Below the pieces are notes generated by a model. That model was not told where the DNA came from, made no database searches, and saw only the letters and a program-made list of their open reading frames with translations. Below, piece after piece: positions 10,307-19,701 of a stretch of 64,000 nucleotides of DNA. The DNA is taken from assembly GCA_025451835.1 (NCBI GenBank), contig JANWJR010000022.1, forward strand, positions 1-64,000, in the 5' to 3' direction. The DNA is from Candidatus Acidiferrales bacterium. Lineage in GTDB: Bacteria > Acidobacteriota > Terriglobia > Acidiferrales > UBA7541. The position numbers were made by a program, and so were the translations under genes. The stretch's first letter is position 1. Each line of letters opens with the position of its first letter.

Positions 10307-10939
10307 TCAGTTTCGAACCCCAAGAACACGCTCAGCGATTCTCAGGTATTCGCGGGCGCGCTGCCCCGGATCGGGCGCCTCCGATAGATCGCGGATTACA
10401 GCCACTGAATCCGCGCCCGCCCGAAAAATCTGTTCGGCGGACTCTACTGTGATGCCGCCTATTGCCACAAGAGGTTTTTCCGTCAGCGCGCGCGCCGCGC
10501 GCAGCAATTCAACCCCAACTACGGGATCAGGATTCTCTTTTGTGGCTGTCGGAAAGACGGGACCCACCGCTATATAGTCCGCCGAAGTGCGCGCCGCCAC
10601 CCGCAATTGCTCCAGGTTGTGTGTCGAAACCCCTACCCACAGGTTCGCGCCGCAGATTTTGCGCGCATCCTCCACCGATAGGTCATCTTGCCCTACGTGA
10701 ACGCCAGCGGCCCCTGCCAGCGAGGCAATGTCCGGGCGGTCGTTCACGATCACGCGGACGCTCCGAGACTCGAGGTGCTGTATCAGACTCCGTGATTGCT
10801 CGTACGTAAGCCGGGAGGATGAATGCTTGGCACGAAGCTGCATCAATTGCACCCCGGCATCCGCCAGCGCGTCGGAAACGGACAGACTCTGTTCGCCGCC
10901 GGCTGTCACGTCGAAAATCGCGTAAAGACTTGGGAACAA
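10307..10939 (-). CDS. thiE: Thiamine-phosphate synthase; TTG start proposed
   Basis: YAIFDVTAGG, GVQLMQLRAKHSS, VNDRPDIASLAGAAGVHVGQDDL, VGVSTHN, ADYIAVGPVFPTATK. The ORF-track start (11011) overlaps accC by 59 nt; TTG at 10939 follows the accC stop with GGAGGCGG just upstream. Confidence 0.88.
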   Translation of the reverse strand: MFPSLYAIFDVTAGGEQSLSVSDALADAGVQLMQLRAKHSSSRLTYEQSRSLIQHLESRSVRVIVNDRPDIASLAGAAGVHVGQDDLSVEDARKICGANLWVGVSTHNLEQLRVAARTSADYIAVGPVFPTATKENPDPVVGVELLRAARALTEKPLVAIGGITVESAEQIFRAGADSVAVIRDLSEAPDPGQRAREYLRIAERVLGVRN

Positions 10940-10952
10940 CCGCCGCCTCCGG

Positions 10953-12302
10953 CTATTTCTGTTCCGCAGCAAACAGGCGATCGAGAAAGCGGGTATCGAA
11001 TTTCCCGGCAACGAAATCAGGATGGACGAGAATCTTCTTGTGCAACGGGATCGTTGTCTTGATGCCTTCCACTACAAATCCCTCCAGAGCACATCGCATG
11101 CGCGCAATCGCTTCCGGACGGTCGTGCCCGTGCGCGATCAGCTTGGCGATGAGCGAATCATAGTAGGGCGGGACAACCGCATCGGAATAGCACGCCGTAT
11201 CCACACGAATCCCGGGGCCGCCCGGAACGCGAAAAGCCGTGATTCGACCGGCCGACGGCGTGAACGTTTGCGGATCCTCCGCGTTGATGCGGCACTCGAT
11301 GGCGTGCCCCGAGGATTTAACGGCTCCCACAACGTCATCGAGCTTCTCGCCAGCGGCGATTCGAATCTGCGATTTGACCAGGTCCACGCCCGTCACCATC
11401 TCCGTCACCGGGTGCTCCACCTGAATGCGAGCGTTCATTTCGATAAAATAAAGCTTGCCGGACTCTTCCCGCAGAAACTCCACCGTGCCCGCGCCGTAAT
11501 ACCCGATCTTGCGAAGCGCTTCAATCACTTGCTTGCCGATGCGCTGTCGCGTCGCGTTATCGAGCGCAGTGGAAGGAGATTCCTCAAGCACTTTCTGATG
11601 CCGCCGCTGAATCGAGCATTCACGCTCACCGAGATGAATCACGCTTCCATGCTTATCACCAAGAACCTGGAATTCGATATGTCGCGGCCGCTCGATCAAC
11701 TTCTCCATGTAGACGCTGGCGCTGCCAAACGCCTGCTCGGCCTCCGTCCGCGCCGTTTGAAACGCCGGAATCAGCTCGCGGCCCGCGCGCACCACGCGCA
11801 TTCCGCGTCCGCCCCCGCCCTCCGCGGCCTTGATCATCAGCGGGTAGCCGATCTCCTCTGCAATTTCCTTCGCGCTCTCTTCATCGGGTACCACTCCCGG
11901 GCTGCCGGGAATAATCGGAAGCCCCGCATCACGCATTTCACGCCGGGCGCGGTCCTTCTCGCCCATCAGCCGGATGACGTCAGCCGACGGCCCGATAAAC
12001 GCAATGCGCGACGCCTCGCACACCTCTGCGAAATTGGCGTTTTCCGACAGGAAGCCGTAACCCGGATGAATCGCATCTACGTTGGCAATCTCCGCGGCGC
12101 TGATCACGTGGGGAATGTTCAGGTAGCTTTCGCTGCTTCGGGCCGGCCCGATGCAGATCGCCTCATCGGCAAATCGAACGTGCAGAGAATTGCGGTCTGG
12201 CTCCGAGTACACAGCGACGGTTTGGATTCCGAGCTCCTTGCAGGCGCTGAGAATTCGGAGAGCGATTTCACCGCGGTTGGCAATCAGGATTTTGCGGAAC
12301 AT
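10953..12302 (-). CDS. accC: Acetyl-CoA carboxylase biotin carboxylase subunit
   Basis: 449 aa; [53 protein letters not shown]. Confidence 0.98.
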   Translation of the reverse strand: MFRKILIANRGEIALRILSACKELGIQTVAVYSEPDRNSLHVRFADEAICIGPARSSESYLNIPHVISAAEIANVDAIHPGYGFLSENANFAEVCEASRIAFIGPSADVIRLMGEKDRARREMRDAGLPIIPGSPGVVPDEESAKEIAEEIGYPLMIKAAEGGGGRGMRVVRAGRELIPAFQTARTEAEQAFGSASVYMEKLIERPRHIEFQVLGDKHGSVIHLGERECSIQRRHQKVLEESPSTALDNATRQRIGKQVIEALRKIGYYGAGTVEFLREESGKLYFIEMNARIQVEHPVTEMVTGVDLVKSQIRIAAGEKLDDVVGAVKSSGHAIECRINAEDPQTFTPSAGRITAFRVPGGPGIRVDTACYSDAVVPPYYDSLIAKLIAHGHDRPEAIARMRCALEGFVVEGIKTTIPLHKKILVHPDFVAGKFDTRFLDRLFAAEQK

Positions 12303-12322
12303 TTTGTCCGAAGCAAGAGAAA

Positions 12323-12877
12323 TTATTTCTTTCGTTGTGGATGAATTCCGAAAAGCGGCTCCCCGTATTCCACGGGCTGGCCATTTTCGACGAATATTCG
12401 CACGACTTCACCCGCAACGTCAGTTTCAATTTCATTCATCAATTTCATCGCTTCGATGATGCAAAGCACCTGCCCCGCGTCCACCTTCGCGCCCACGTTG
12501 ACAAACGGCCCAGCGCCCGGAGTGGGCGCGGAATAAAACGTCCCCACAATCGGTGATTTCACGATATGAAGATCATCGGTTCGTCCCTGGTCCCCGGTTC
12601 CTTCGCGCGTACTACTTGCCATCGGAGCCGCGCTTGCGGCTCCGTGGGGCGCCGACGAGGCGGCAACCACGATTTCAGGCGCCATCATCGGGCGGTAAGA
12701 ACCCTGGGACAGGGGCACCGAAGGTTTCTTCAGCCGAATGTGCATGCCTTCACGCTCGTACTCGAATTCCTCGAGCCCGTGCGCATTCATGAATTCGAGC
12801 AAACGTTCTATTTCTGGGAGATCGATTCCGCTGCGGACCGTCTTGCCGGATTCAGCTGGTTTCGGTTTCTTCGGCAT
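12323..12877 (-). CDS. accB: Acetyl-CoA carboxylase biotin carboxyl carrier protein
   Basis: 184 aa; biotinylation motif [13 protein letters not shown], Ala/Pro-rich linker. Confidence 0.97.
   Translation of the reverse strand: MPKKPKPAESGKTVRSGIDLPEIERLLEFMNAHGLEEFEYEREGMHIRLKKPSVPLSQGSYRPMMAPEIVVAASSAPHGAASAAPMASSTREGTGDQGRTDDLHIVKSPIVGTFYSAPTPGAGPFVNVGAKVDAGQVLCIIEAMKLMNEIETDVAGEVVRIFVENGQPVEYGEPLFGIHPQRKK
12624..12643. repeat. 8-bp inverted repeat inside the accB linker
   Basis: GGAGCCGC-GCTT-GCGGCTCC; core shared with 24897..24919. Confidence 0.7.
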
Positions 12878-13987
12878 TTAGAGTTCGAGAAATTCCCTGG
12901 CAGCTTTCGTGAGATTGACCGCACCCGCGGCCGTCACGACAACGTCGTCTTCGATTCGGATGCCGCCTACGCCTTCGATATAGACGCCCGGCTCCACCGT
13001 GACGACCATTCCCTCTTCCAGCACGGTCCGATCGCCTCGCCCAAGACGAGGCATTTCGTGGACCTCGATTCCAAGCCCGTGGCCAGTGCTGTGAGTGAAA
13101 AAACGTGCCAAACTATGCCTCTTGAGGACCTGTCGCGCTGCTCGATCCACCGCCGCCGCGCTCGCCCCGGGCCGGATTGCTGATTTCGCGGCCTCCTGAG
13201 CTTCCAGGACCGCCTCGTACATCCTCCGCACCTTGTCTGGAGCTCGCCCCACGAAGACCGTTCGGGTCATGTCGCTGCAATAGCCGTGCAGTATAGCACC
13301 CTGGTCCAGTACGACCAATTCGTTTTTCCCGATGGCTTTGGACGACGGGCGCGCATGAGCCCAAGCCGACCGTGGTCCCGATGCCACAATTGATTCGAAC
13401 GATGGTCCGCTCGCCCCCCGCTGCTTCATCGCGTATTCGATTTCCGCCGCCAGCGAAAGCTCCGTGATTCCCGGAGCTATGCGCGGAAGCACGAAATGGA
13501 ACACTTCGCTTATAAGCCCCGCCGCGCTCGCCATTAAAGCCAGTTCGGAGCCATCCTTGATGGCCCGGAGCCTTTCTACCAGGCCCAGCGCGTCCACCCA
13601 TCGCACGCTGTTGCCCGCTGCTGCGTCCAGCGCCCGTTTCTGGGCTACGGTCACGTGGGGAGATGCATAGGCTACTCGAATTCGCCTCCGGCGCTTCTTG
13701 AGGCTTTCTCCGGCCGCTCTGAGCAGTCCGCCTTTCGCGATTGTGACCGTTACGCCCGAGTCCGCCACTTCCTCAATCGCCTGGAAGGTGTAGCGGCTGT
13801 CGGTGAAAAGCGTAACCCGTGAAGGCTCGACGAGCAGAAGGCCGGCGCTTCCGGAAAACCCGGACAGGTATTGGATATTGGGAAGATGGAAAACGAGGAG
13901 GAAGTCCGCGCCTGCTTTAGAAAGCAAAAGCCGGAGCCGATCGACCCGGCTCCGGCTTTTGGATTGCTGTACCGATTCTTCCGTCAC
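12878..13987 (-). CDS. Xaa-Pro aminopeptidase (M24 family)
   Basis: 369 aa; creatinase/aminopeptidase P motifs VLDQGAILHGYCSDMTRTVFVG, THSTGHGLGIEVHEMPRLG, VTVEPGVYIEGVGGIRIEDDVVVT. Confidence 0.94.
   Translation of the reverse strand: MTEESVQQSKSRSRVDRLRLLLSKAGADFLLVFHLPNIQYLSGFSGSAGLLLVEPSRVTLFTDSRYTFQAIEEVADSGVTVTIAKGGLLRAAGESLKKRRRRIRVAYASPHVTVAQKRALDAAAGNSVRWVDALGLVERLRAIKDGSELALMASAAGLISEVFHFVLPRIAPGITELSLAAEIEYAMKQRGASGPSFESIVASGPRSAWAHARPSSKAIGKNELVVLDQGAILHGYCSDMTRTVFVGRAPDKVRRMYEAVLEAQEAAKSAIRPGASAAAVDRAARQVLKRHSLARFFTHSTGHGLGIEVHEMPRLGRGDRTVLEEGMVVTVEPGVYIEGVGGIRIEDDVVVTAAGAVNLTKAAREFLEL
13925..13961 (-). terminator. Terminator-like perfect 14-bp inverted repeat in the 5' coding region of the Xaa-Pro aminopeptidase, downstream of pilQ
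   Basis: Minus strand CAAAAGCCGGAGCC-GGGTCGATC-GGCTCCGGCTTTTG followed by CTTTC. Confidence 0.5.
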
Positions 13988-14020
13988 GTCGAAGGCCGCT
14001 AGCGTCCTCGCGATGCCGGT

Positions 14021-16444
14021 CTAGCTTGGCAGAATTCGCGGGGTCAGGAAGAACAGAAGTTCCTGCGACTGCGAGTTCACGGTCGTGTGCTTGAACAGGT
14101 TGCCGATAAGCGGCAGGCTGCCGAAGAGAGGCACCTGCTGCACGTCGGTCCGCTGCTGCGACACGATGATCCCGCCGATCACGACTGTACCGCCGTCATT
14201 GATCAGAACTTTCGTCTCGGCGGCTTGCGTGTCGATGGCAGGTATGCCCTGCACGCGCGGAATCGCCTGGTCGATCTGATCGTTCTTCACTTGAACGTCC
14301 ATGAATACGGTGCCGTCCGCCGTGATCTGCGGGGTCACATCGAGTTCCAGCACCGCATCAACGTATTGGACCGAAATCGTGTTGTTGATGATGGTCTGCA
14401 CCGGAATGCGAGTACCCTGCTTCACGGTGGCTTTCTGGTTGTTCTGCGTGATCACCTTCGGCTTCGACAGCAGCTTACCCACGCCACGGTCCTCCGCAGC
14501 GCTGATAACAAAGTCCAGCGCGAAATTATCCGACGTGAACAAGTATTGCAGAGCGCTCGTCGCCACCGAAGCACCCAGGTTTGTATTCAACGGTATGGGA
14601 ACGGCGCCTGTGGGAGCCGTGCCACCGCCCGAACTTACGAAGATCGGCGGGGGAGGAGGGCCGAAGGCCGTCGGACTGGACCCAACGGACGGGGCTCCGC
14701 CGACAGCCTGGAAGTTATGTGCGCTGGCGGCGCCGATCGCAAACCCGAATTGGGTTCCAATTTCGCGCGCGAAGTTGCGGTTTGCCGCCACCACCCGCGC
14801 CTCGATCTCCACCTGCTGCGATTTGCGGTCGAGCTGGCGGATGAGGTTATCGATCACTGGAAGCACGCTCGGAATATCCCGAATGATCAGAGTGTTCGAT
14901 CGGCTGTCCGACAGGACGTCTCCGCGAGAGGACAGGAATTTCTTGACCGTGGGAACCAAATCGTCGGACTTCGCATAACTCAGGACGCGCGTAGTCGTGA
15001 CCACGTCCGCTGCTTCGGCTTGTGCCCTCGCCAGGTCGCGGCTCTCTTCGGCTTCCTTCTTGAGGGTCTCTTTCGTGGCGACGCGCAGCACGTTGCCATC
15101 AAGCTGTTCGCCGAGATCGTTGTTGTGCAGGACGATGTCAAGCGCCTGATCCCATGGCACGTCATCGAGCACGATCGTGAGGGTTCCCTTTACGTTCGGA
15201 TCCAGCACCACGTTCAGGCCGCTGATCTCATGAATCAGGCGGAAAAAGTCCCGCAGATCCACATCCTTCAAATTCACGGAAATCGGCTCACCGGTGTATT
15301 TCCCTGCGGGTACCGCCGCTGGCTGTTGCTGCGGAACGGCGTGCTCTGCCGGTGCCGCAGGCGCGGATTCTGGCGCCGCTGAAGCATCGGAGACGCTCGA
15401 CGGCACCGCCGGAAGTGTCGCAACTACATCGACCGCCTTTGGCTGTTTCAACACAGCGGGAACCGCAAGGCCAACAGTTGGTTGAGTTAGACTTGCTGGC
15501 AGTGTGGCCGATGGAGCAGGTACGCCTGAATTTGACACGCTCGTCGCGGAAGTAATTTCTCCCGTTGAATGCTCTGGCGCTGTTGACTTCGTAGTAGTCA
15601 AATTCGACGGAGCGCCCGACGGGTTGGAATTCACGTCGCCGCGCGTGGTTGGTCGAACCGCAAATGCCACGGTTAGGGCGTTGCCGACCGCGTTAATGTT
15701 GTAGTGCGCTGGCTGACGAAGATCGATGACCATGCGTGAGACTCCGGGCTTGTACTGCGCCAGGCGGATCTCCCTAACCGGATCCAGATTGCTGGCAATG
15801 TGCCTGGTCGAAGTCTTCAGGTGCGCGCCAGAGAAATCCAGCACCAGGCGATCGGGGTTCTGGAGTCGAATCACGTGATACGCCAGGTGGCCCGAAGCAA
15901 GGACGTTCACGTCAGTTTCATCGCCGTCCTGCGCAAGGCTGACCTGCTCGATCGTTTCCACGGCCGATTCAGACACGGATGCCTCGGTGGACCCAGCGGC
16001 AACGGGCCTTACGGCCGGCGCGGAGGCGACAGCGGCTGCCGCGGTGCTCCGCGATACCAGCAGCGTCAGTTCCTGATTATCCTTCCGCTCTAGGCGCGGT
16101 TCTACGCCCTGGCTGAGGAGAATCTCCAGGCGCACGACCGGTTTTTGCCCGGAAGAATACGTGAGCTCGCGGTAGCTCTTCACCAACTCGGAGGGTACGA
16201 TGCGCGCTCCGGCTGGATCCGCCGCCGACACGCCGCTCAGGTCGAGAATATAGAGGCTCTCGCTCGGGCGATACGTGGTGTACTCAAACGGGCCGTTCGC
16301 CTGAGCTTCCAGCGAGACGGTTCCACCCTTCACCACGGCCTTCACGTGAACGCTCGGCTGATCGGCGGCCGGCGCTCCGCTTGATAAAATAAGGCTTGCC
16401 GCTACCAGCGCTGCCAGCCCCCACGCCCTCTGCATGATCCTCAT
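14021..16444 (-). CDS. pilQ: Type IV pilus secretin PilQ with AMIN domains
   Basis: 807 aa; signal peptide, AMIN-like repeats, ISVNLKDVDLRDFFRLIHEISGLNVVLDPNVKGTLTI, C-terminal secretin domain (VPLFGSLPLIGNLFKHTTVNSQSQELLFFLTPRIL). Confidence 0.95.
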   Translation of the reverse strand: MRIMQRAWGLAALVAASLILSSGAPAADQPSVHVKAVVKGGTVSLEAQANGPFEYTTYRPSESLYILDLSGVSAADPAGARIVPSELVKSYRELTYSSGQKPVVRLEILLSQGVEPRLERKDNQELTLLVSRSTAAAAVASAPAVRPVAAGSTEASVSESAVETIEQVSLAQDGDETDVNVLASGHLAYHVIRLQNPDRLVLDFSGAHLKTSTRHIASNLDPVREIRLAQYKPGVSRMVIDLRQPAHYNINAVGNALTVAFAVRPTTRGDVNSNPSGAPSNLTTTKSTAPEHSTGEITSATSVSNSGVPAPSATLPASLTQPTVGLAVPAVLKQPKAVDVVATLPAVPSSVSDASAAPESAPAAPAEHAVPQQQPAAVPAGKYTGEPISVNLKDVDLRDFFRLIHEISGLNVVLDPNVKGTLTIVLDDVPWDQALDIVLHNNDLGEQLDGNVLRVATKETLKKEAEESRDLARAQAEAADVVTTTRVLSYAKSDDLVPTVKKFLSSRGDVLSDSRSNTLIIRDIPSVLPVIDNLIRQLDRKSQQVEIEARVVAANRNFAREIGTQFGFAIGAASAHNFQAVGGAPSVGSSPTAFGPPPPPIFVSSGGGTAPTGAVPIPLNTNLGASVATSALQYLFTSDNFALDFVISAAEDRGVGKLLSKPKVITQNNQKATVKQGTRIPVQTIINNTISVQYVDAVLELDVTPQITADGTVFMDVQVKNDQIDQAIPRVQGIPAIDTQAAETKVLINDGGTVVIGGIIVSQQRTDVQQVPLFGSLPLIGNLFKHTTVNSQSQELLFFLTPRILPS

Positions 16445-16992
16445 TGCTGCTCTCCTGCACTCGCGTAGATTCGTTTTGTCACTTCGCGCTCTACTGACTT
16501 TCCAAATGCGTCTTTCGAAACTTCTCGGAACGTCACTCCATCCAGGCCGATCTTTTCCACTGAACCGTCGTACAGGCGGTCACCTTCACGGATGAAATAC
16601 ACACGCTGCTCCGGGTTCGAAACGAGGGCAATCATTCCGTTTCCGGAGCGGACCGTGCCATCGACTTTGACAGTTGCCACGACCAGACCTGCCTTCCCCG
16701 GCGGAAGATTCTCCGTTCCGCCGCCTGCTTTCTTCCCGTAGACCAGCGGCAGGAACGGATCGCGCCGGGCGGCAGTACTCTCTTTCTTTGCGGACGGCGA
16801 AGACGCGTCGGTGGAAACATCAGCCTTCGCAACGGGCTCCGCAGGCTTGCTCGAAGCAGCCTTGGCCTTCTTTGCCAACCTCTTGGCAGCCGCGCCTTGG
16901 GCCTGCTGAGCCCATCCACCAGCCGCCAGCCCTAAAGAGGCAGCGAGAACTACGATCAAGTTTGCCGATGCCTTAGCCAGTTTCATAGTCAT
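16441..16992 (-). CDS. pilP: PilP-like type IV pilus assembly lipoprotein/periplasmic protein
   Basis: 183 aa; Ala/Lys-rich linker then RRDPFLPLVYGKK...VYFIREGDRLYDGSVEKI; lies between pilO and pilQ. Confidence 0.75.
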   Translation of the reverse strand: MTMKLAKASANLIVVLAASLGLAAGGWAQQAQGAAAKRLAKKAKAASSKPAEPVAKADVSTDASSPSAKKESTAARRDPFLPLVYGKKAGGGTENLPPGKAGLVVATVKVDGTVRSGNGMIALVSNPEQRVYFIREGDRLYDGSVEKIGLDGVTFREVSKDAFGKSVEREVTKRIYASAGEQQ

Positions 16993-16995
16993 CGC

Positions 16996-17634
16996 CTACC
17001 GTCTTGCCGGGGCAGCAGTCTTCGTTTGCGCTACTGGCTGCTCTGCCGATTTCGTGAAAAACGTAGTCATCGTAAAAGTCCCGGTTACCGAGGTTCCCGG
17101 CGCGGTGCGGAACTTCGGCGCCCCGCTCCCGGAACTTGAACTCGTCAGCTTCAAATCGCTCACGTTAATGATTCGCGACAGCCGTCCGAGCCGCGAGAAG
17201 AAATCGAGCACCGAGTAGTACGGGCCGTCCGCTTCCACTTCGAAGGGCATTTCGAAGTAATAAGGTTTGGATACCGTTCCCTTCGCGGTCAGTCGGCGCA
17301 CGATGACTCCCGAACTCACGGCTGCGCCCTGCACCATCAAAATGAACTGGTCGGTTTGCTTCTCTTCCGGCACGATTGTTTGCAAGGTCGCAAGCTGCTT
17401 TTGCAACGCATCCATATCAGACTGAAGCTCGGCGCGTCGCTGCTTGTAAACGCGAAGACTCGCCACCTCGGTTTCCAGCGGCTTCAATTGGCTCTGGGCG
17501 GCTTCCAATTGCGTGCGAATGTTCGCGACTGGAGAAACCGGCAGATAAAATCCCAAAGCAATTAATACGAACGCCAAACCCACGTACAACACTGCCTGCA
17601 GAGGCCAGGGCCAATCTCGAAATCCGGTAGGCAT
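16996..17634 (-). CDS. pilO: Type IV pilus assembly protein PilO
   Basis: 212 aa; single N-terminal TM, coiled coil, LQTIVPEEKQTDQFILMVQGAA. Confidence 0.9.
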   Translation of the reverse strand: MPTGFRDWPWPLQAVLYVGLAFVLIALGFYLPVSPVANIRTQLEAAQSQLKPLETEVASLRVYKQRRAELQSDMDALQKQLATLQTIVPEEKQTDQFILMVQGAAVSSGVIVRRLTAKGTVSKPYYFEMPFEVEADGPYYSVLDFFSRLGRLSRIINVSDLKLTSSSSGSGAPKFRTAPGTSVTGTFTMTTFFTKSAEQPVAQTKTAAPARR

Positions 17635-17636
17635 CG

Positions 17637-18281
17637 CTAGCTCCTTCCCTTAGCCGCAGCTTGTGGCGTCGAATTGGCCGCACCGGCAGTTCGAGCCTGC
17701 GCCTGCGCCGCAGGAGCCTGCTGACTGATACTGGCCGTGATTGAAAATCCGAATGTTTCTACGCCCTTGGACACGTCGTTTTCTTTCGCCTCTTTGATCT
17801 CGATCTGATCGAAGTACCCCGAGCGCTTGAGTTGCGTCAGAAAATTTGCCACGGCGTTGATTGACCCAGCTTCCCCGTCGATGCTGATGGTGTTTCCGGT
17901 TTGCGTTAAGCCCGTGAGCCAGAGCTGATCGACGCGCACCACCGTGTTGGCCACTTGCTGCAGCAACTCCTGTGCTCCGGTCCGGTTCCGTTGCAGGGTC
18001 TCGATCACGTCAATCCTCTGCTGTAGGACCGCCTTCTGGCTTTCAAACTGATCGACTTCCTGCTTCACTTGCGTTAACGCCGTCTTCTCGTTCCTCAATT
18101 CCACGATTTTCGCGTTGGTCTTATCCAACTCGCTCTTCTGTTGGTAGTAGGTAATTCCCAGAACGACCACGGCAACGCCGATTGCCACCAGCAGAAAAAC
18201 GATTTGAACCGTCGCTTCCAGCGGTACGGCCTTTTTGGCGGCCTTCGGACGGGACTGGCCCAGCAAATTGATGCGGATCAT
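17637..18281 (-). CDS. pilN: Type IV pilus assembly protein PilN (fimbrial assembly)
   Basis: 214 aa; MIRINLLGQSRPK N-terminus, TM, coiled coil; between pilM and pilO. Confidence 0.9.
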   Translation of the reverse strand: MIRINLLGQSRPKAAKKAVPLEATVQIVFLLVAIGVAVVVLGITYYQQKSELDKTNAKIVELRNEKTALTQVKQEVDQFESQKAVLQQRIDVIETLQRNRTGAQELLQQVANTVVRVDQLWLTGLTQTGNTISIDGEAGSINAVANFLTQLKRSGYFDQIEIKEAKENDVSKGVETFGFSITASISQQAPAAQAQARTAGAANSTPQAAAKGRS

Positions 18282-19345
18282 GGCGTGTCAAAGCTCCTCA
18301 GCGCCAGGCCCACAGCGATCGCCAGGCGCGGCGCCATCTCGCGAATCTGGTTCTCATCGTGACGCCCAGGATTGATTGCAATCTTTCGGAAGGGATAGAG
18401 TTCCTCGACCGGCATCGCAAATTCTTCCTTCAGCAGATCGAGCAAACCAGGAACGCGCGCCGTTCCGCCCGCAACGTAAATCCGCCGGATGTTCTCACCG
18501 CTCGCCGTCGCGCGGAAGAAATCAAACGTCTTCTGTATTTCCAGAATCAGAATGTCGGAAACGGACCGTAGTATTCCGGACCGCTGCTCTTCGCTCACGC
18601 CAGGGAGAGTCCCGCCCATCTTGAGCTTTTCGGCATCTTCGAAGCTAAGATCCAGTTCTTTCTGCAGGGCGTCCGTGTACTGGTTCCCACCCACCGAAAC
18701 GTCACGCGTGAAAAGCGGAGTCCATCCGCGAACGATGTTGATGTTCATTACGCTCGCGCCAACGTTCAGCAGCGCAACTACCTGGGACGGATCGGGATCG
18801 TAGTTCACTTCGAAGCAGTTCTGCAGAGCGAAAGCGTCGATATCCACAATCACCGGAGTCTTACCCGCCTGCGCCAGCACGTTCGTATGATTCAGAATCT
18901 TGTCCTTCTTGACCGCCACCAGCAGAACATCCATCTGGTTCTCGGTCGCTTCCAGAAGCTGATGGCTGAGATTCACGTCCGCGATGTCGAACGGAATGTG
19001 CTGGCTCGCTTCCGCCTGCACCCGGTCGAACAACTCCTCTTCGGTCATCAGCGGCATGCTGACTCGCTTTACGATCACCGAATGGCCGGAAACTGACGTG
19101 GCTACGTCCTTCGCCTTGATCTTCTGGCCATCAAAGATCGATACAATCTTTTCGGCCACCGACGGGGCGTCCATTATGGCGCCGTCCACCACTGTGTCCT
19201 GGGTCAGAGCTTCCTGACCGTAGCTCACCAGTTCGTACCCGGTCTTGGTCTTTTTCAATTCGACAGCTTTGACCGAGCTCGAACCGATATCCAGGCCAAC
19301 TAAAGATTTCGCTTTCCCCAGATTGAACATCGTGCGGCCTCTCAC
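18278..19345 (-). CDS. pilM: Type IV pilus assembly ATPase PilM
   Basis: 355 aa; LVGLDIGSSSVKAVELKK, actin-like fold motifs, YVAGGTARVPGLLDLL. Confidence 0.95.
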   Translation of the reverse strand: MRGRTMFNLGKAKSLVGLDIGSSSVKAVELKKTKTGYELVSYGQEALTQDTVVDGAIMDAPSVAEKIVSIFDGQKIKAKDVATSVSGHSVIVKRVSMPLMTEEELFDRVQAEASQHIPFDIADVNLSHQLLEATENQMDVLLVAVKKDKILNHTNVLAQAGKTPVIVDIDAFALQNCFEVNYDPDPSQVVALLNVGASVMNINIVRGWTPLFTRDVSVGGNQYTDALQKELDLSFEDAEKLKMGGTLPGVSEEQRSGILRSVSDILILEIQKTFDFFRATASGENIRRIYVAGGTARVPGLLDLLKEEFAMPVEELYPFRKIAINPGRHDENQIREMAPRLAIAVGLALRSFDTP

Positions 19346-19701
19346 TCCTCACGCGTCCGCTCTCGAGCGGTTCCGCCCTTGGTTGCTTGCCCGGCTATTT
19401 CCGAGAGAGAACTCCGAACCTGCGGCTGCTTTATTTGCCCCCGACCCCGGTCGAGCGGCTTCTAGGCTCACGAGGACCGTAGTACTGATACGCCCGGTAC
19501 GTTCCTCTTGCTCCGTTTATTACATCCGTGACTCAGAGTGTCAATCAACTTGTTGGCTTGGTGTGCTGTTGGTAAAACCTAGGCTGGAAGTACAGGTGAG
19601 GCGAAAGGTACAGGTGAACGTACAGGATCATGGTCCCCGAAAGTACTGAACGCAGGGTGATTCACTCTCAAAACCCACGAGATTCGTGCTTCGCCTGCTG
19701 T

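Noticed and set aside
11022-12344. 440-aa ORF antisense to accC
   Set aside because: The opposite strand encodes unmistakable AccC; this ORF has no recognisable domain and is a GC-rich shadow frame.
14087-15382. 431-aa ORF antisense to pilQ
   Set aside because: Shadow ORF opposite a well-supported secretin; Arg/His-rich composition with no domain.
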